64,000 nucleotides of DNA, taken from contig JABTTW010000001.1 in assembly GCA_015075745.1 (NCBI GenBank), positions 3,224,001-3,288,000 of the forward strand. Direction: 5' to 3'. The notes under the pieces are model-generated. The model made no database searches, was not told where the DNA came from, and was given only the letters and a program-made list of their open reading frames with translations. This DNA is from Planctomycetia bacterium (lineage in GTDB: Bacteria; Planctomycetota; Phycisphaerae; UBA1845; UTPLA1). Of the stretch, positions 38,301-46,171 are shown one piece after another (the first letter of the stretch is position 1; every line of letters begins with the position of its first letter). The position numbers and the translations under genes are program-made.

Positions 38301-38628
38301 CGGTCCGACCGGGATGGATGTCCATGACAAGGGCCGTGCCACCAGGAGTGCCGTCGCTTCGCCAAAGCTCGACCCCGTCAGTGCCATCACACGCGAACAG
38401 CATCAGCGTGGGCGACATCTCAATAAACTCGCCGACGTAGTCGGTGTCCAGCCCGCCGGGGTTGGGTGACATGCGAATGTCCGTGACAATTGACGGAGAC
38501 GATCCTGACGCATAGGCGGCGAAGATCAATGGAACGAACGAGGCGAGCAGACGGCGACGGCAGTGGTCAATCGTTAATCTCAATCGGCCCCAGCGTGTTT
38601 CATGCTTGTTAGGCTGTAGAGCGCTCAT
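35383..38628 (-). CDS. Large secreted ELWxxDGT-repeat protein with TSP3/dockerin-like C-terminus
   Basis: A 1081-residue protein. After a short basic leader and hydrophobic segment, residues 50-970 or so contain some twenty copies of an ELW(R/K/I)SDGT(x)GT motif spaced about 45-50 residues apart, each followed by a strand pattern like LLFFxADDGxxG. This predicts a long beta-propeller-like fold. The C-terminus has calcium-type Asp repeats (DLDADGIPNVEDNCP, DADNDAIGDACD) and a dockerin-like pair (GDVDGDSHLGPEDLEPF, ADVNADGTVDGRDIAAF). Probably displayed at the surface. It overlaps the upstream pilin-like gene by four bases (ATGA), so the two are probably coupled. Confidence 0.9.
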   Translation of the reverse strand: MSALQPNKHETRWGRLRLTIDHCRRRLLASFVPLIFAAYASGSSPSIVTDIRMSPNPGGLDTDYVGEFIEMSPTLMLFACDGTDGVELWRSDGTPGGTALVMDIHPGRTGSWPHSFVGLGSQVYFFANDGTHGDELWATDGTAVNTHLVADIRTGPESSEGASVTVLAGLMVFFADDGFHGREPWISDGTPAGTTLLRDVRAGPLSSHPTFAALDDTVLYFLADDGSIGLELWRTDGTDLGTSLVKDIWPGPRDCTAVAFLVHDDLLYFAADDGMHGLEPWISDGTNAGTNMLKDIYPASDYPSFPYEFTSWGGDVYFVATSSTTSYQRLLWKTDGTEPGTMVVLPYALSAYIISPYSLFPTSDALYFVGWVRRQGEINNGWELCRTDGTAAGTQMVKDIYPGTSNSFPHEFTWYDGQLFFVASNSTVGEELWKTDGTELGTVVVKDIRTDRNVNRRGPNHLTSFGGGLFFTAETTSEGRELWISDGTEEGTTLIADLIAGSSNPRILPPMLNQLFFVAEMGASGLELWKSDGTPVGTTLVKNVRDELSHSDPRHLMPYDSSLLFLCDDGVVGTELWRSDGTTSGTIPVSTGLGDQSFNPPFQVGLTSLTDNLVFFGARGNTTTLDVWTSTGFPAGTYIATSLAAANKTLYAIESPLPVISGAAIFPLSGQNRDDDLWRTDGTLPGTFKLKEISSGDAASPIRELRRVGDTAYFTAQPVPTSQPSHDALWRSDGTELGTEVLADIWPNPDHRPTSLLNVDDQLFFIAGSDLAGLELWKSDGTPESTLIVKDIRPGPDGSDIDWLTPVGSHLYFTADAGDGAGVELWWSDGTDVGTRRVKDIRPGSVGSYPKSLTAVGNLLFFTANDGVHGDEPWRSDGTIPGTFMIKDIRPGPNSSSLPDNFVKLPYGKMVIFTAFTDAAGMELWYTDGTEPGTAQLPDIAPGPASSDPAELTISGDLLYCRANDDVTGRELWAMNYHDLDADGIPNVEDNCPAISNASQSDADNDAIGDACDICPARRAGDVDGDSHLGPEDLEPFVLVLLDPLSADPDAMCAADVNADGTVDGRDIAAFIMKRRSGARD

Positions 38629-39596
38629 TTCTCGATCCTCCGCATCGTTGTTGAGGACCCGATCGACGGCCCTTCGGATCGATCGGTGGCGATGGGATGC
38701 GAGACTCCGAAGTAGTAGCCAAGGGGAAGGGGCATGGTGTCGAACCGGCCCCAGGTGCCGCGCGCGTCGTATTCCCAATACCCAAAGACATGCTCGTAAT
38801 ACGTGTCGTCGCCGAAGTCCGTGTAGTCGGCATGGCCATCGGCGTAGTTGGTCAGGAAGTATCCGCGCCTGCCGTGATTCCCTTCGAGTTCTCCGCGCTG
38901 GATGTAGCCCCAGACGTCATTGGTGAAGAGCGTCTGAAACACCCTTGTCTCGGAAAAGGCGAGAGTCTGTGAGGGTGAAGGGACCCTGCTCGCGGGTGTG
39001 CCGAATAAGCCTACGGAAAAGGTGTTAAGACCTCCGCCCCCCATCCCGCCTCCGGCGTTGTTGTCAACGTACTGCAGATTATTGAGCCGAAACGCGACGC
39101 CGTTCCCCTTGAAGTACGGCGTTTCTGTTTCCAGAGGATTCGAGCCAAATTGTGGCCAGCGCTGCCAGCCGAAGTCATCCCCGAGACATTGAAATGGTTT
39201 GAAGTACGCCGTGTCGCCGGGCAGCGTCTCGGCGGCGGTGATCTTTTGCCCGTACAGCAGTTGATTGAAAGGGCGCGTACGAGGGTCGAACTCCTGACCC
39301 CATCCGACAAAAGGCATCGTTCCAGGTCCGCCGCCGTAGTCGGCATAGCCGGCGAAATAGAAATTCAGGGCACGAGGGTGAATCGGGCCGAGAACTCCGT
39401 CAGGGTCGCGGGCGGCGTAGGTGGCCATGAGTTGTGCGAGGACGCGAAGGTTGGCTTTTTCAGCGTCGATCAGAGCGGCGGATCTGGCGCTGGAGATGCC
39501 TGGGATGACGAGCCCGAGCACGAGGGAAAGGACGGAACCAGCGGCGATGGCCTCGACGACAGTCAGGCCGGGCCGCGTGAAGCGAGCGCGTGACAT
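38625..39596 (-). CDS. Pilin-like protein upstream of the ELWxxDGT gene
   Basis: A 323-residue protein. The N-terminus RPGLTVVEAIAAGSVLSLVLGLVIPGI is a diverged prepilin signal (Glu at +5 retained, Leu instead of Phe at +1), followed by a helix; the C-terminal half has Gly/Asn-rich loops and ADGHADYTDFGDD, which fits the DG ending of this group. Its start at 39596 has AGGAGG eight bases upstream, so the long N-terminal extension to 39641 is rejected. It overlaps the giant ELWxxDGT gene by four bases. Confidence 0.82.
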   Translation of the reverse strand: MSRARFTRPGLTVVEAIAAGSVLSLVLGLVIPGISSARSAALIDAEKANLRVLAQLMATYAARDPDGVLGPIHPRALNFYFAGYADYGGGPGTMPFVGWGQEFDPRTRPFNQLLYGQKITAAETLPGDTAYFKPFQCLGDDFGWQRWPQFGSNPLETETPYFKGNGVAFRLNNLQYVDNNAGGGMGGGGLNTFSVGLFGTPASRVPSPSQTLAFSETRVFQTLFTNDVWGYIQRGELEGNHGRRGYFLTNYADGHADYTDFGDDTYYEHVFGYWEYDARGTWGRFDTMPLPLGYYFGVSHPIATDRSEGPSIGSSTTMRRIEK

Positions 39597-39931
39597 GGGA
39601 GTGGCCTCCTTCGGGCGGACGCGCAGGCACGGGCGAACCACGCCAAGCGCTCACGCGTTCAATCTGCTGCAACCGGTGTGCCGCGGAAGGGGCTTATCCT
39701 CGAATGAAAAGAAACAGAACAAAAAATGCGGTTTGATGAATCATCGTGGCCCTCTCCGCAGGTAGCCGGGAGGCGGACAAACATCCTCCTCACCGCCTAA
39801 TCATACGCGGGTGGCTAAGTGTCTATCCAATCGCGGGCAGGAAATTCCCGAAGCCATGGAAAATCACGCTGGGGATATCTCCCTCAGTGGAGATGCGATC
39901 TATCGCTTTCAATTGGCTGCGCCGATTCGAC
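39597..39931. other. Intergenic region, no gene seen
   Basis: These 335 bases upstream of the pilin-like gene hold only short frames without motifs. A stretch of A-rich sequence near 39707-39730 could be promoter DNA. Nothing repeated elsewhere in the window is seen. Confidence 0.4.
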
Positions 39932-40447
39932 TCAATCCGTCGCCGTGCAGGCGTGCCAGTGGCGGAACAGGACGATGGCGAACCACAGGCCGCCGATGGC
40001 GTAGGCCGCGCCGCCGTACCAGCCCTGATTGGGGTATTGGCCGTTGAGCGACTCCAGCGCCGAGCCGGTGCCGATGGCGTAGAAGACGAAGAAGACCAAT
40101 AGGAACGTACCGAAGAAGTAGCGATCGGTATCGCGCAGGGACTTGTTCCCCTCGAGCCAGGCCTCCCACGTGGTGATGCCTTCCATGTGCGGCTCGACGT
40201 GATGCTTGAGGTAGGTGCCGGCGCGGATGATCGAGTTCTGCTCCATCACGAAGGCGAGCATCAGCACGAGGATGATGAACGGCATCGATGCGGAGGCGAA
40301 GACCGCATTGGACGCCAGGGCAGCGTAGCCGACGGCCGGGATCACCATCGTCCCGAGGACGAGGATGATGAAGATGCGCGCCTTGCTGGCTCGAATCTCA
40401 TCGCGGAGCGTCAAGTACTGCTGCTTCATGAATTCTTCGATCGGCAT
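39932..40447 (-). CDS. Membrane protein of unknown function
   Basis: A 171-residue protein with helices at about 23-42, 48-68, 110-130 and 145-162, and a central charged region (KHHVEPHMEGITTWEAWLEGNK). No family recognised. The start chosen is the ATG at 40447, preceded by GGAGG with seven bases spacing; a longer frame to 40510 has no such site. Confidence 0.68.
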   Translation of the reverse strand: MPIEEFMKQQYLTLRDEIRASKARIFIILVLGTMVIPAVGYAALASNAVFASASMPFIILVLMLAFVMEQNSIIRAGTYLKHHVEPHMEGITTWEAWLEGNKSLRDTDRYFFGTFLLVFFVFYAIGTGSALESLNGQYPNQGWYGGAAYAIGGLWFAIVLFRHWHACTATD

Positions 40448-40673
40448 GGGAATACCTCCAAGGGTGGGCAATTGTTTCGGCATTGGCTCACGCTCTCTCC
40501 CCCGCATCATTATGCGTCGGATGGAGGGTTTTTGTCGAGTATTTGCGATGTAAATCGGCGAAAGCGGCCGATTGGGCGTCTTCGCCGCTGCCGTGGATGC
40601 CTCCGACGCCGAACAAACACTCCGAATCGCGCCCGGTTTGCGTTTGCCCGTGGCGGCACCGACACTAGGGCCT

Positions 40674-41999
40674 ATGGCAGATGCAAGATACAGTCGAAAG
40701 CCGGGGGATCGACCGCCGCGGCGGGAGAGGCCGGGCGGTGCCGGTCGCGGTCCTGCGCCAGGCAGCCGGCGCGATGACGATGCGGGGGCGGCGGCGCCGG
40801 CCGGCGCACAGTCGCCGTGGGTGCAACTGCGCTCGGCATCGTTTCACCCGTTCATCTTCGAGCGAATGGTGCGAACGGCGGACCCGGCGGCGCGGCCCGG
40901 CGACGTCGTGAATGTCTACGACAAGATGGGGCGGTTCTTCGGCCGAGGGATGTACAGTCCCAAGTCGCAGATCGTGCTGCGCATGCTGTCGCACGACGAC
41001 CGGCCGATCGACGACGCCTTCTGGCAATCGGCGATCGCGCAGGCGGTGGCGTTTCGCCGGACGCTTAATCTCGACGCGGTGACCGACGCCTATCGGCTCG
41101 TCCACGCCGAGGGCGACGGGCTCAGCGGGCTGATCCTCGAGCGCTATGCCGATTGTCTGGTGATGGAGGTCTTCTCGCTGGGGATCTACCAGCGCGCGGG
41201 AATGCTCATGCGCGCGGCGGCCGAGGCGATGGGGCCGCCCACAAGTCTCGACCGGCCGGACAAGGCCTCGCCGACGTGGCGGACGATCATCCGCGCGGAC
41301 GAGGCGATCGAGCGGATCGAGGGCTTTCGCGTTCGCGCCGACGAGCGCGAGATGTCCGGCAAGGTGACGATCCGCGAGCACGGCATTCGCTATCGCGTCG
41401 ATGCGTCCGGCGGGCAGAAGACCGGCTTCTTTTGCGATCAGCGCGACAATCGCCTGCGTCTGGCGACCCTGTGCAAGGATGCGACGGTGCTCGACGGCTG
41501 CTGCTACACCGGCGGCTTCGGCCTGGCCGCCAAGGTCCTCGGCGGGGCGAAGGAAGTGACCTCGGTCGACATCGACGAAGACGCCCTGGCCATCGCCAAG
41601 GAGAACGTCAACCTCAACAACACGCGCCTCAGCCTGGTCCACTCGGACATGTTCAACTATCTGCGGCAGATGCTGGCCATCAATCGGCAGTTCGACGTGG
41701 TGATCCTCGACCCGCCGAAGCTGGCCGCCTCGCGCACGCTGGTGGACGATGCCCTGCGGAAGTACCACGACCTCAACAGCCTCGGCATGAAGATGGTCCG
41801 GCCCGGCGGCATCCTGCTGACGTGCAGTTGCAGCGGCCTCATCTCGCGCGACATGTTCATGCAGACGGTGCAGCGGGCCCGGCCGATGGGGCGGAACCTG
41901 CAACTGTTCGAGTACACCGGCGCGGCAGCGGACCACCCGGTGATGATGAGCTGCCCGGAGTCGGCTTATTTGAAGGCGGCGTGGTTTCGGGTGCTATGA
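40674..41999 (+). CDS. RlmI-like class I SAM-dependent rRNA methyltransferase
   Basis: A 441-residue protein. A disordered, Arg/Gly-rich N-terminus of about 45 residues is followed by a PUA-like domain (WVQLRSASFHPFIFERMV) and the RlmI/RlmK-type methyltransferase: FFCDQRDNR, motif I LDGCCYTGGFGLAAK, acidic VTSVDIDED and catalytic VILDPPKLA. Relatives make 5-methylcytosine in 23S rRNA. Its last 159 bases are duplicated at 42511-42669. The start is the ATG at 40674. The DUF4160 frame overlaps its stop (ATGA at 41996). Confidence 0.87.
   Translation: MADARYSRKPGDRPPRRERPGGAGRGPAPGSRRDDDAGAAAPAGAQSPWVQLRSASFHPFIFERMVRTADPAARPGDVVNVYDKMGRFFGRGMYSPKSQIVLRMLSHDDRPIDDAFWQSAIAQAVAFRRTLNLDAVTDAYRLVHAEGDGLSGLILERYADCLVMEVFSLGIYQRAGMLMRAAAEAMGPPTSLDRPDKASPTWRTIIRADEAIERIEGFRVRADEREMSGKVTIREHGIRYRVDASGGQKTGFFCDQRDNRLRLATLCKDATVLDGCCYTGGFGLAAKVLGGAKEVTSVDIDEDALAIAKENVNLNNTRLSLVHSDMFNYLRQMLAINRQFDVVILDPPKLAASRTLVDDALRKYHDLNSLGMKMVRPGGILLTCSCSGLISRDMFMQTVQRARPMGRNLQLFEYTGAAADHPVMMSCPESAYLKAAWFRVL
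41841..41999. repeat. Parent copy of duplicated rlmI-like 3' end
   Basis: The last 159 bases of the methyltransferase gene recur 670 bases downstream at 42511-42669 in the same orientation. Confidence 0.9.
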
Positions 42000-42025
42000 G
42001 GGCCATTGAGCGTGTGAGGGTCTAT

Positions 42026-42259
42026 ATGCCTACGATCTTCCGTTGGCAGGGGTTTCGATTTCATTTCTACAGCGACGAAGGTCATGAGCCGCCCCACGTC
42101 CATGTGCGCCGCGACGACGATACGTGCAAATTCTGGCTGGATCCGGTCTCGTTAGCGTATAATGACGGTATGAAGAAGCATGAGTTGACGCAGCTTTGTT
42201 CGATCACCGAGGAACATCGTGAAGAGTTCCTGAGGAAGTGGCATGAGTACTTTGGCTAG
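42026..42259 (+). CDS. DUF4160 protein
   Basis: A 77-residue protein starting MPTIFRWQGFRFHFYSDEGH, then EPPHVHV, the typical DUF4160 core. The family is found next to DUF2442 in toxin-antitoxin-like pairs, and here a DUF2442 gene overlaps its end by 17 bases. A longer start at 41996 would overlap the methyltransferase stop. Which of the two acts as toxin is not established. Confidence 0.85.
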   Translation: MPTIFRWQGFRFHFYSDEGHEPPHVHVRRDDDTCKFWLDPVSLAYNDGMKKHELTQLCSITEEHREEFLRKWHEYFG

Positions 42260-42497
42260 CAATACCGGAGGCGCCCGAGCCGTTCGGGCATGGATCGACG
42301 GGCGCAAGGTGCGCATCGAACTTGAGGACGGGCGCGAGATCGCATTTCCGGCTGACAGGTTTCGGCGCCTGCGCGATGCGACGGACGAGCAACTGCGCGA
42401 GATGCGCATCGAAGCCCGGGGTCGGGCGCTTCGCTGGGAAACCCTCGACGAAGACTTGACGATCGACGGCGTCTTGGCTGCGCGATGGCATCCGTGA
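42243..42497 (+). CDS. DUF2442 protein
   Basis: An 84-residue protein with AVRAWIDGRKVRIELEDGRE and RFRRLRDATDEQLREMR, then RWETLDEDLTIDGVLA, the DUF2442 pattern. It overlaps the DUF4160 gene and probably forms a two-gene module with it. Immediately after it comes a copy of the methyltransferase 3' end. Confidence 0.85.
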   Translation: MSTLASNTGGARAVRAWIDGRKVRIELEDGREIAFPADRFRRLRDATDEQLREMRIEARGRALRWETLDEDLTIDGVLAARWHP

Positions 42498-42510
42498 TGC
42501 GATAGCCGTC

Positions 42511-42669
42511 GCATTTCGCGACATGTTCGTGCAGACGGTGCAGCGGGCTCGGCCGATAGGAAGGAACCTACAACTGTTCGAGTACACCGGCGCGGCGGCG
42601 GACCACCCGGTGATGATGAGCTGCCCGGAGTCGGCGTATTTGAAGGCGGCGTGGTTTAGGGTGCTGTAA
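42511..42669 (+). pseudogene. Displaced 3' end of the rlmI-like gene
   Basis: A copy of 41841-41999 with about 11 mismatches over the final 149 bases, by eye; the reading frame and a stop codon (TAA instead of TGA) are retained. It separates the DUF4160/DUF2442 module from the DUF4258/DUF2283 module. Mismatch level suggests the copy came from a related strain or is old. Confidence 0.9.
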
Positions 42670-42683
42670 AGCGAGTGTTCGAA

Positions 42684-42939
42684 ATGGCTGATATCGGCTC
42701 TGCTGTATAGACCGATCACGCCAAGGGACGGATGGTTCGGCGCGGCATCGACGAATCCGAGGTTCGACGCATCTTGGCACAACCTGAAGCCGTGCTGCCC
42801 GATCGTCCCGGCCGTGTCGTCGCGCAGGATTTGTCAGGCAACCATCTCCTGCGTGTATTCGTGGACATTGATCGACAATCCCGAAGTGGTAACCGCCTAC
42901 CGAACGAGTAGAATAGAGAAATACAGGAGAAGCCCATGA
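42684..42939 (+). pseudogene. DUF4258-type toxin gene, broken by a stop and a frameshift
   Basis: The frame from the ATG at 42684 meets TAG at 42708, right where relatives read into TDHAKGRM. The conserved MVRRGIDESEVRRIL and LLRVFVDIDR follow. Then the frame shifts: the DUF4258 ending PEVVTAYRTSRIEKYRR is found one frame away. Its stop overlaps the ATG of the DUF2283 gene. Both lesions make a functional toxin unlikely, though the antitoxin-type partner is intact. Confidence 0.82.
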
Positions 42940-43133
42940 AGGCCACCTACGACGCCAGGACCGATACGCTGACGCTGGAGCTTCGCTCCGATCCTGTTGC
43001 GGAAAGCGACGAGGACAAGCCGGGCGTGATCCTGGACTACGATGCGCAGGGCAACCTGGTGAGCATCGAAATACTGGACGCCTCCCGCCGAGTCACCGAA
43101 GCGCGCAGCATGGATTTCAAAGTCGCGGGTTGA
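42936..43133 (+). CDS. DUF2283 protein (antitoxin-type)
   Basis: A 65-residue protein with YDARTDTLTLELRSDP, PGVILDYDAQGNLVSIEILDAS, the DUF2283 pattern. In pairs with DUF4258 it is taken as the antitoxin. AGGAG lies eight bases before the ATG, within the end of the broken toxin gene. It remains intact while the toxin is decayed. Confidence 0.88.
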   Translation: MKATYDARTDTLTLELRSDPVAESDEDKPGVILDYDAQGNLVSIEILDASRRVTEARSMDFKVAG

Positions 43134-43190
43134 TGCGAACAGCGACAGCGTGCTCTGAACATTTCGCATTGATGGCACGGATCACGTATC

Positions 43191-43307
43191 GACGCGGCTT
43201 TGCACGATCACGGAAGAACACCGTGATACATTCTTGACGAAGTGGCATCAGTAATTTGGCAAGCAATTCTGAAGGCGCGCAGGCTATTCGGGCATGGATC
43301 GACGGCG
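43191..43307 (+). pseudogene. Decayed copy of a DUF4160/DUF2442 junction
   Basis: Bases 43191-43307 align with 42187-42303, the end of the DUF4160 gene and start of the DUF2442 gene (shared blocks: AAGTGGCAT, GGGCATGGATCGACGG). Frameshifts and stops make it non-coding. It lies in the 310-base gap after DUF2283, which otherwise holds nothing I can identify. Confidence 0.75.
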
Positions 43308-43443
43308 TTCTGGGCTACACCCTCCGGCGAAAGGCGGGAACGAATTCGTAGAGGACGTTGTCATCAGATCGGGATGACGTCCTGGCGGAATTGAAAGTCC
43401 GTTGTGTCGATTGCAGTCGTTACAAAATCGACTAGGAGACAAC

Positions 43444-44004
43444 ATGAATCGGTTGTGTAGTACGATCGCAGTGCTAATAGCTGTTTCTTTCTTGCCGGTC
43501 TTTGCTCTCAGCACGCACTCAGGCGTCACCGAGGTGGGCAGTCATGCGGGCGACGACTACGACTTGAACGCTATCGTCATCGCGACAGGTGGGGTCGATC
43601 GAGGTAAAACAGATTCATATGTTCGACTCATAAGAAAAGGGGGGGCCGTCCAATACAAACACAAGCTCTCTTGTCCAATAGGAGCGGTTCCCGATGAGGA
43701 TGTCGGGGGGTGTGGCTATCAAAGCCGCGAGATCGACGCGGACGAAGCCACTTCAAGACCTGAGAATCCCCAAGGCGAATTCGAGGGCATCCTTTATCAC
43801 AAGGTCATTTCCAAAGGCTTTCCGCTGAAGGCGGATGTTAGCTTTGAGCGCAAGAACACTACACGGAAAGAGATTGAGATTAAAATAGAAGGAACGGTCG
43901 TCTTCGATCGAGTAGGTGATACGGCCGTAGTCAGGAGCAACTGCGGCAAGTACTTCCTGGTCCTCACAATTCAACGCCATACGCGTGGACGTGACCCGTT
44001 ATGA
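43444..44004 (+). CDS. Secreted protein, unknown function
   Basis: A 186-residue protein with a signal peptide (about 1-21) and two Cys in the middle (SCPIGAVPDEDVGGC) plus one near the C-terminus. The C-terminal part is beta-rich. No family recognised. Start ATG at 43444, with AGGAG eight bases upstream. Codon use is less GC-biased than in nearby core genes, so acquisition together with the toxin-type modules is possible. Confidence 0.65.
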   Translation: MNRLCSTIAVLIAVSFLPVFALSTHSGVTEVGSHAGDDYDLNAIVIATGGVDRGKTDSYVRLIRKGGAVQYKHKLSCPIGAVPDEDVGGCGYQSREIDADEATSRPENPQGEFEGILYHKVISKGFPLKADVSFERKNTTRKEIEIKIEGTVVFDRVGDTAVVRSNCGKYFLVLTIQRHTRGRDPL

Positions 44005-44582
44005 GGCATGCTGGGGACACGCCCTTTTTCCGTACCCCCTTCCGCGCTCTGCGTGAAGCGGCGGCAATCCTTCCAAGAACATCTCGCCATTCATGTCTCA
44101 CGATGGATCATTCGCTCCGGTCACCCGGCATCGGCGCGGACATGGAGCAAGTGTTCATGAATAGAGTTCAATCCACCCATGCTCGGCTGGATGGCGCGCG
44201 ATGCGGAAGCGAAATCACTCGGCCCCTTGTCCTCTGAAACCCTTACCCCTGAAGGGCGCGGCGCCTCCTTGTGCCAGCCGATTTCACCAAAAACCGCCGA
44301 AAACGCGACTTGCCCCAACACGTTTCCGCCACAGGAGTTTCGAGCGAAAAAAATCGCGTGTGTCACCTTATGTCACCTTCGATTTTGCTCCGCCGGCGCT
44401 GTTGGTTTCGCCCCGGCGGTGTCGATTAACGGCGTGCGGCCGGCGGGCATACAATCGCGGGCGCATTCGCCGACCCTAAGGGGCGGCGCTACAGTGTTTC
44501 GCGATGGCGGCGCAACGGAGGCGAACGCGCGAAGTACGAAGGTAAGCAATCAATCGCCCGGTAGGGCGTGATCGGTGGGTAA
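44005..44582. other. Intergenic region carrying repeat C
   Basis: A 578-base gap before the EamA gene. It includes repeat C and, at 44138-44153, ACATGGAGCAAGTGT, a string also found ahead of the repeat units at 58987. A TACAAT (44450-44455) may be a -10 box for the EamA gene. No gene is supported. Confidence 0.5.
44283..44386 (+). repeat. Dispersed intergenic repeat, copy C
   Basis: Blocks TTCACCAAAAACCGCC, CGCGACTTGCCCCAACACG, GGAGTTTCGAGCGAAAAAAA and the tandem TGTCACCTTA/TGTCACCTTC (44361-44380). It is upstream of and in the same orientation as the EamA gene. Confidence 0.8.
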
Positions 44583-45533
44583 ATGGGGCTGGTAATCTCT
44601 CTCATCCTGATGACCGTCATCGGCGGGCTCACGCCGATCGGGGCGCGGATGGCGGTGGACGAGATTCCGCCGATGTTCGCCGCCTGGCTGCGATTCGGGA
44701 CCGCGGGAATTCTCCTCTACGCCACCATGCGGGCACGGGGCCAGCGGCTGCCGTTTAATCGGAGTCATCTGCCGGCGCTACTTGGCATTTCGCTGCTGTG
44801 CGTGCCGATCAATCAGCTCGGCTTTCTCGGGGGCATCAAGCTGACGAATGCATCGCACGCCGCGCTTTTTTATGCCCTGACGCCGGTGCTGGTGTTCTGG
44901 GGGTCGGTGCTGGCGCGGAAGTCGTCGTACTCCGGGATCATGCTCGTCTCGGCGGTGCTGGCCTTCGCCGGGGCCACGTGCGTGCTGTACCCATCGCTGC
45001 GCGTTTCGTTTCAATCGTCGTCTGGCTGGAGCGACATGTTCCTCGGCGACCTGCTGCTGATGCTGGCGGTCGCGTCGTGGGCGGCGTTTGTCATTTCCAG
45101 CAAGGCATTCCTGCAAAAGTACGGCGCATTGGCTTCGCTGACGGCGGTGTTCCTGCTCGGCGCTGCCGTGCATACCCCGTTCGGGCTGTGGTCGCTGCGA
45201 TCCTTTGACGCGCCCGGCGTCACGTGGCGGGGAGTCAGCGGGTTCTTCTTCATCACCGTGGTCAGCAGCTATCTGGGCTATCTGTTGACTTACATCGTGA
45301 TCGCCAAATACGACGCCACGCGGGCGATGATCGTGGTCAATGCACAATTCCTCATCACCGTCCTCGTGGAGCGGGTGTTCTTCGATGTGCCGCTCACGAT
45401 CTACTTTGCCGGCGGATCGGTTCTGATCCTCTCGGCGATCGGATTGGACGTGATGCGTTCGTGGTCGGCGCCGCTGCCCGCCAAGGCAGGCGTTCCGATC
45501 ATCGCTCCCGAATCGCCGCGAGATAGCGCGTGA
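44583..45533 (+). CDS. EamA/DMT superfamily transporter
   Basis: A 316-residue protein with ten transmembrane helices in two repeats of five, the drug/metabolite transporter layout; ARMAVDEIPPMFAAWLRFG and NASHAALFYALTPV are typical EamA segments. It probably exports a small metabolite; substrate unknown. Start ATG at 44583. It lies downstream of repeat C. Confidence 0.85.
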   Translation: MGLVISLILMTVIGGLTPIGARMAVDEIPPMFAAWLRFGTAGILLYATMRARGQRLPFNRSHLPALLGISLLCVPINQLGFLGGIKLTNASHAALFYALTPVLVFWGSVLARKSSYSGIMLVSAVLAFAGATCVLYPSLRVSFQSSSGWSDMFLGDLLLMLAVASWAAFVISSKAFLQKYGALASLTAVFLLGAAVHTPFGLWSLRSFDAPGVTWRGVSGFFFITVVSSYLGYLLTYIVIAKYDATRAMIVVNAQFLITVLVERVFFDVPLTIYFAGGSVLILSAIGLDVMRSWSAPLPAKAGVPIIAPESPRDSA

Positions 45534-45666
45534 TCTGGTCGATGTGCGACAGGTCGTGCCCCGCGTGCCGCTCCTTTCGCAGTGGGCGAACGACAATTCG
45601 CGAATGAAACCGGCTCGTTAATCGTAAGGTACGGGTCGGCCGGCCGTCGTTTTCGATGGGAGGGGG

Positions 45667-46035
45667 TCAGGAGGCCGCGGCCCCGCAATACTTCTGGAAA
45701 ATCGCGGGCAGCTCCTCAGTGAAGCGGGATCGCGGCAGGGTGATGTCGGCCCCGGCCTCGGTCGTCATCTGGGCCAGTTTGGCGTCCACATGCGAATAAA
45801 ACGCGACAATCGTCGGTCGCGGGTCGAGGCCGGCGGCGTGGGCAATCGCGTCGACGCCTTCACTTTCCGGCAGGGCCATGTCCACGAAGACCAGCCGCGT
45901 ATCACCGCCGGAAAGGGCGGCGCGGGCAGCGCTGGGCAGCGAGGCGGCGCGAGCATCCAGCCCCAGGGACTTGCCGGTACCGGTGATCTTGGTGGAAAAA
46001 ATTAAATCGCGCGTAATCGCGACGGCAATCGCCAT
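45667..46035 (-). CDS. Receiver-like (pseudo-receiver) protein
   Basis: A 122-residue protein with the strand and Asp of a response-regulator receiver (LVFVDMALP) and a helix after it. The acidic pair normally at the N-terminus is missing (ITRDLIF), and the conserved Lys is replaced within ITLPRSRF. A stand-alone, probably non-phosphorylated receiver is the likely reading. The start is the ATG at 46035, from which the fold begins; the longer frame is shadow. Confidence 0.6.
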   Translation of the reverse strand: MAIAVAITRDLIFSTKITGTGKSLGLDARAASLPSAARAALSGGDTRLVFVDMALPESEGVDAIAHAAGLDPRPTIVAFYSHVDAKLAQMTTEAGADITLPRSRFTEELPAIFQKYCGAAAS

Positions 46036-46171
46036 GCGGCCACTTCTCCCTTCGGCAGTAGATCGAGTCGGCGCAGCAAAGTCAAATAATGGAGGCGGCG
46101 TCCTTGACCGGGCCGCAGCTGGCTCGGAGAATCGGAATCGAACTCGCACCCATGAAAGTGGAGGGCACGCT

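Noticed and set aside
40665..41936. Long antisense open frame (423 codons) opposite the RlmI-like gene
   Set aside because: Composition is rich in Arg, His and Gln as in shadow frames; the methyltransferase on the other strand is certain.
42684..42939. Programmed frameshifting or stop read-through in the DUF4258 gene
   Set aside because: There is no slippery site, and two separate lesions (TAG plus a shift) are better explained by decay.
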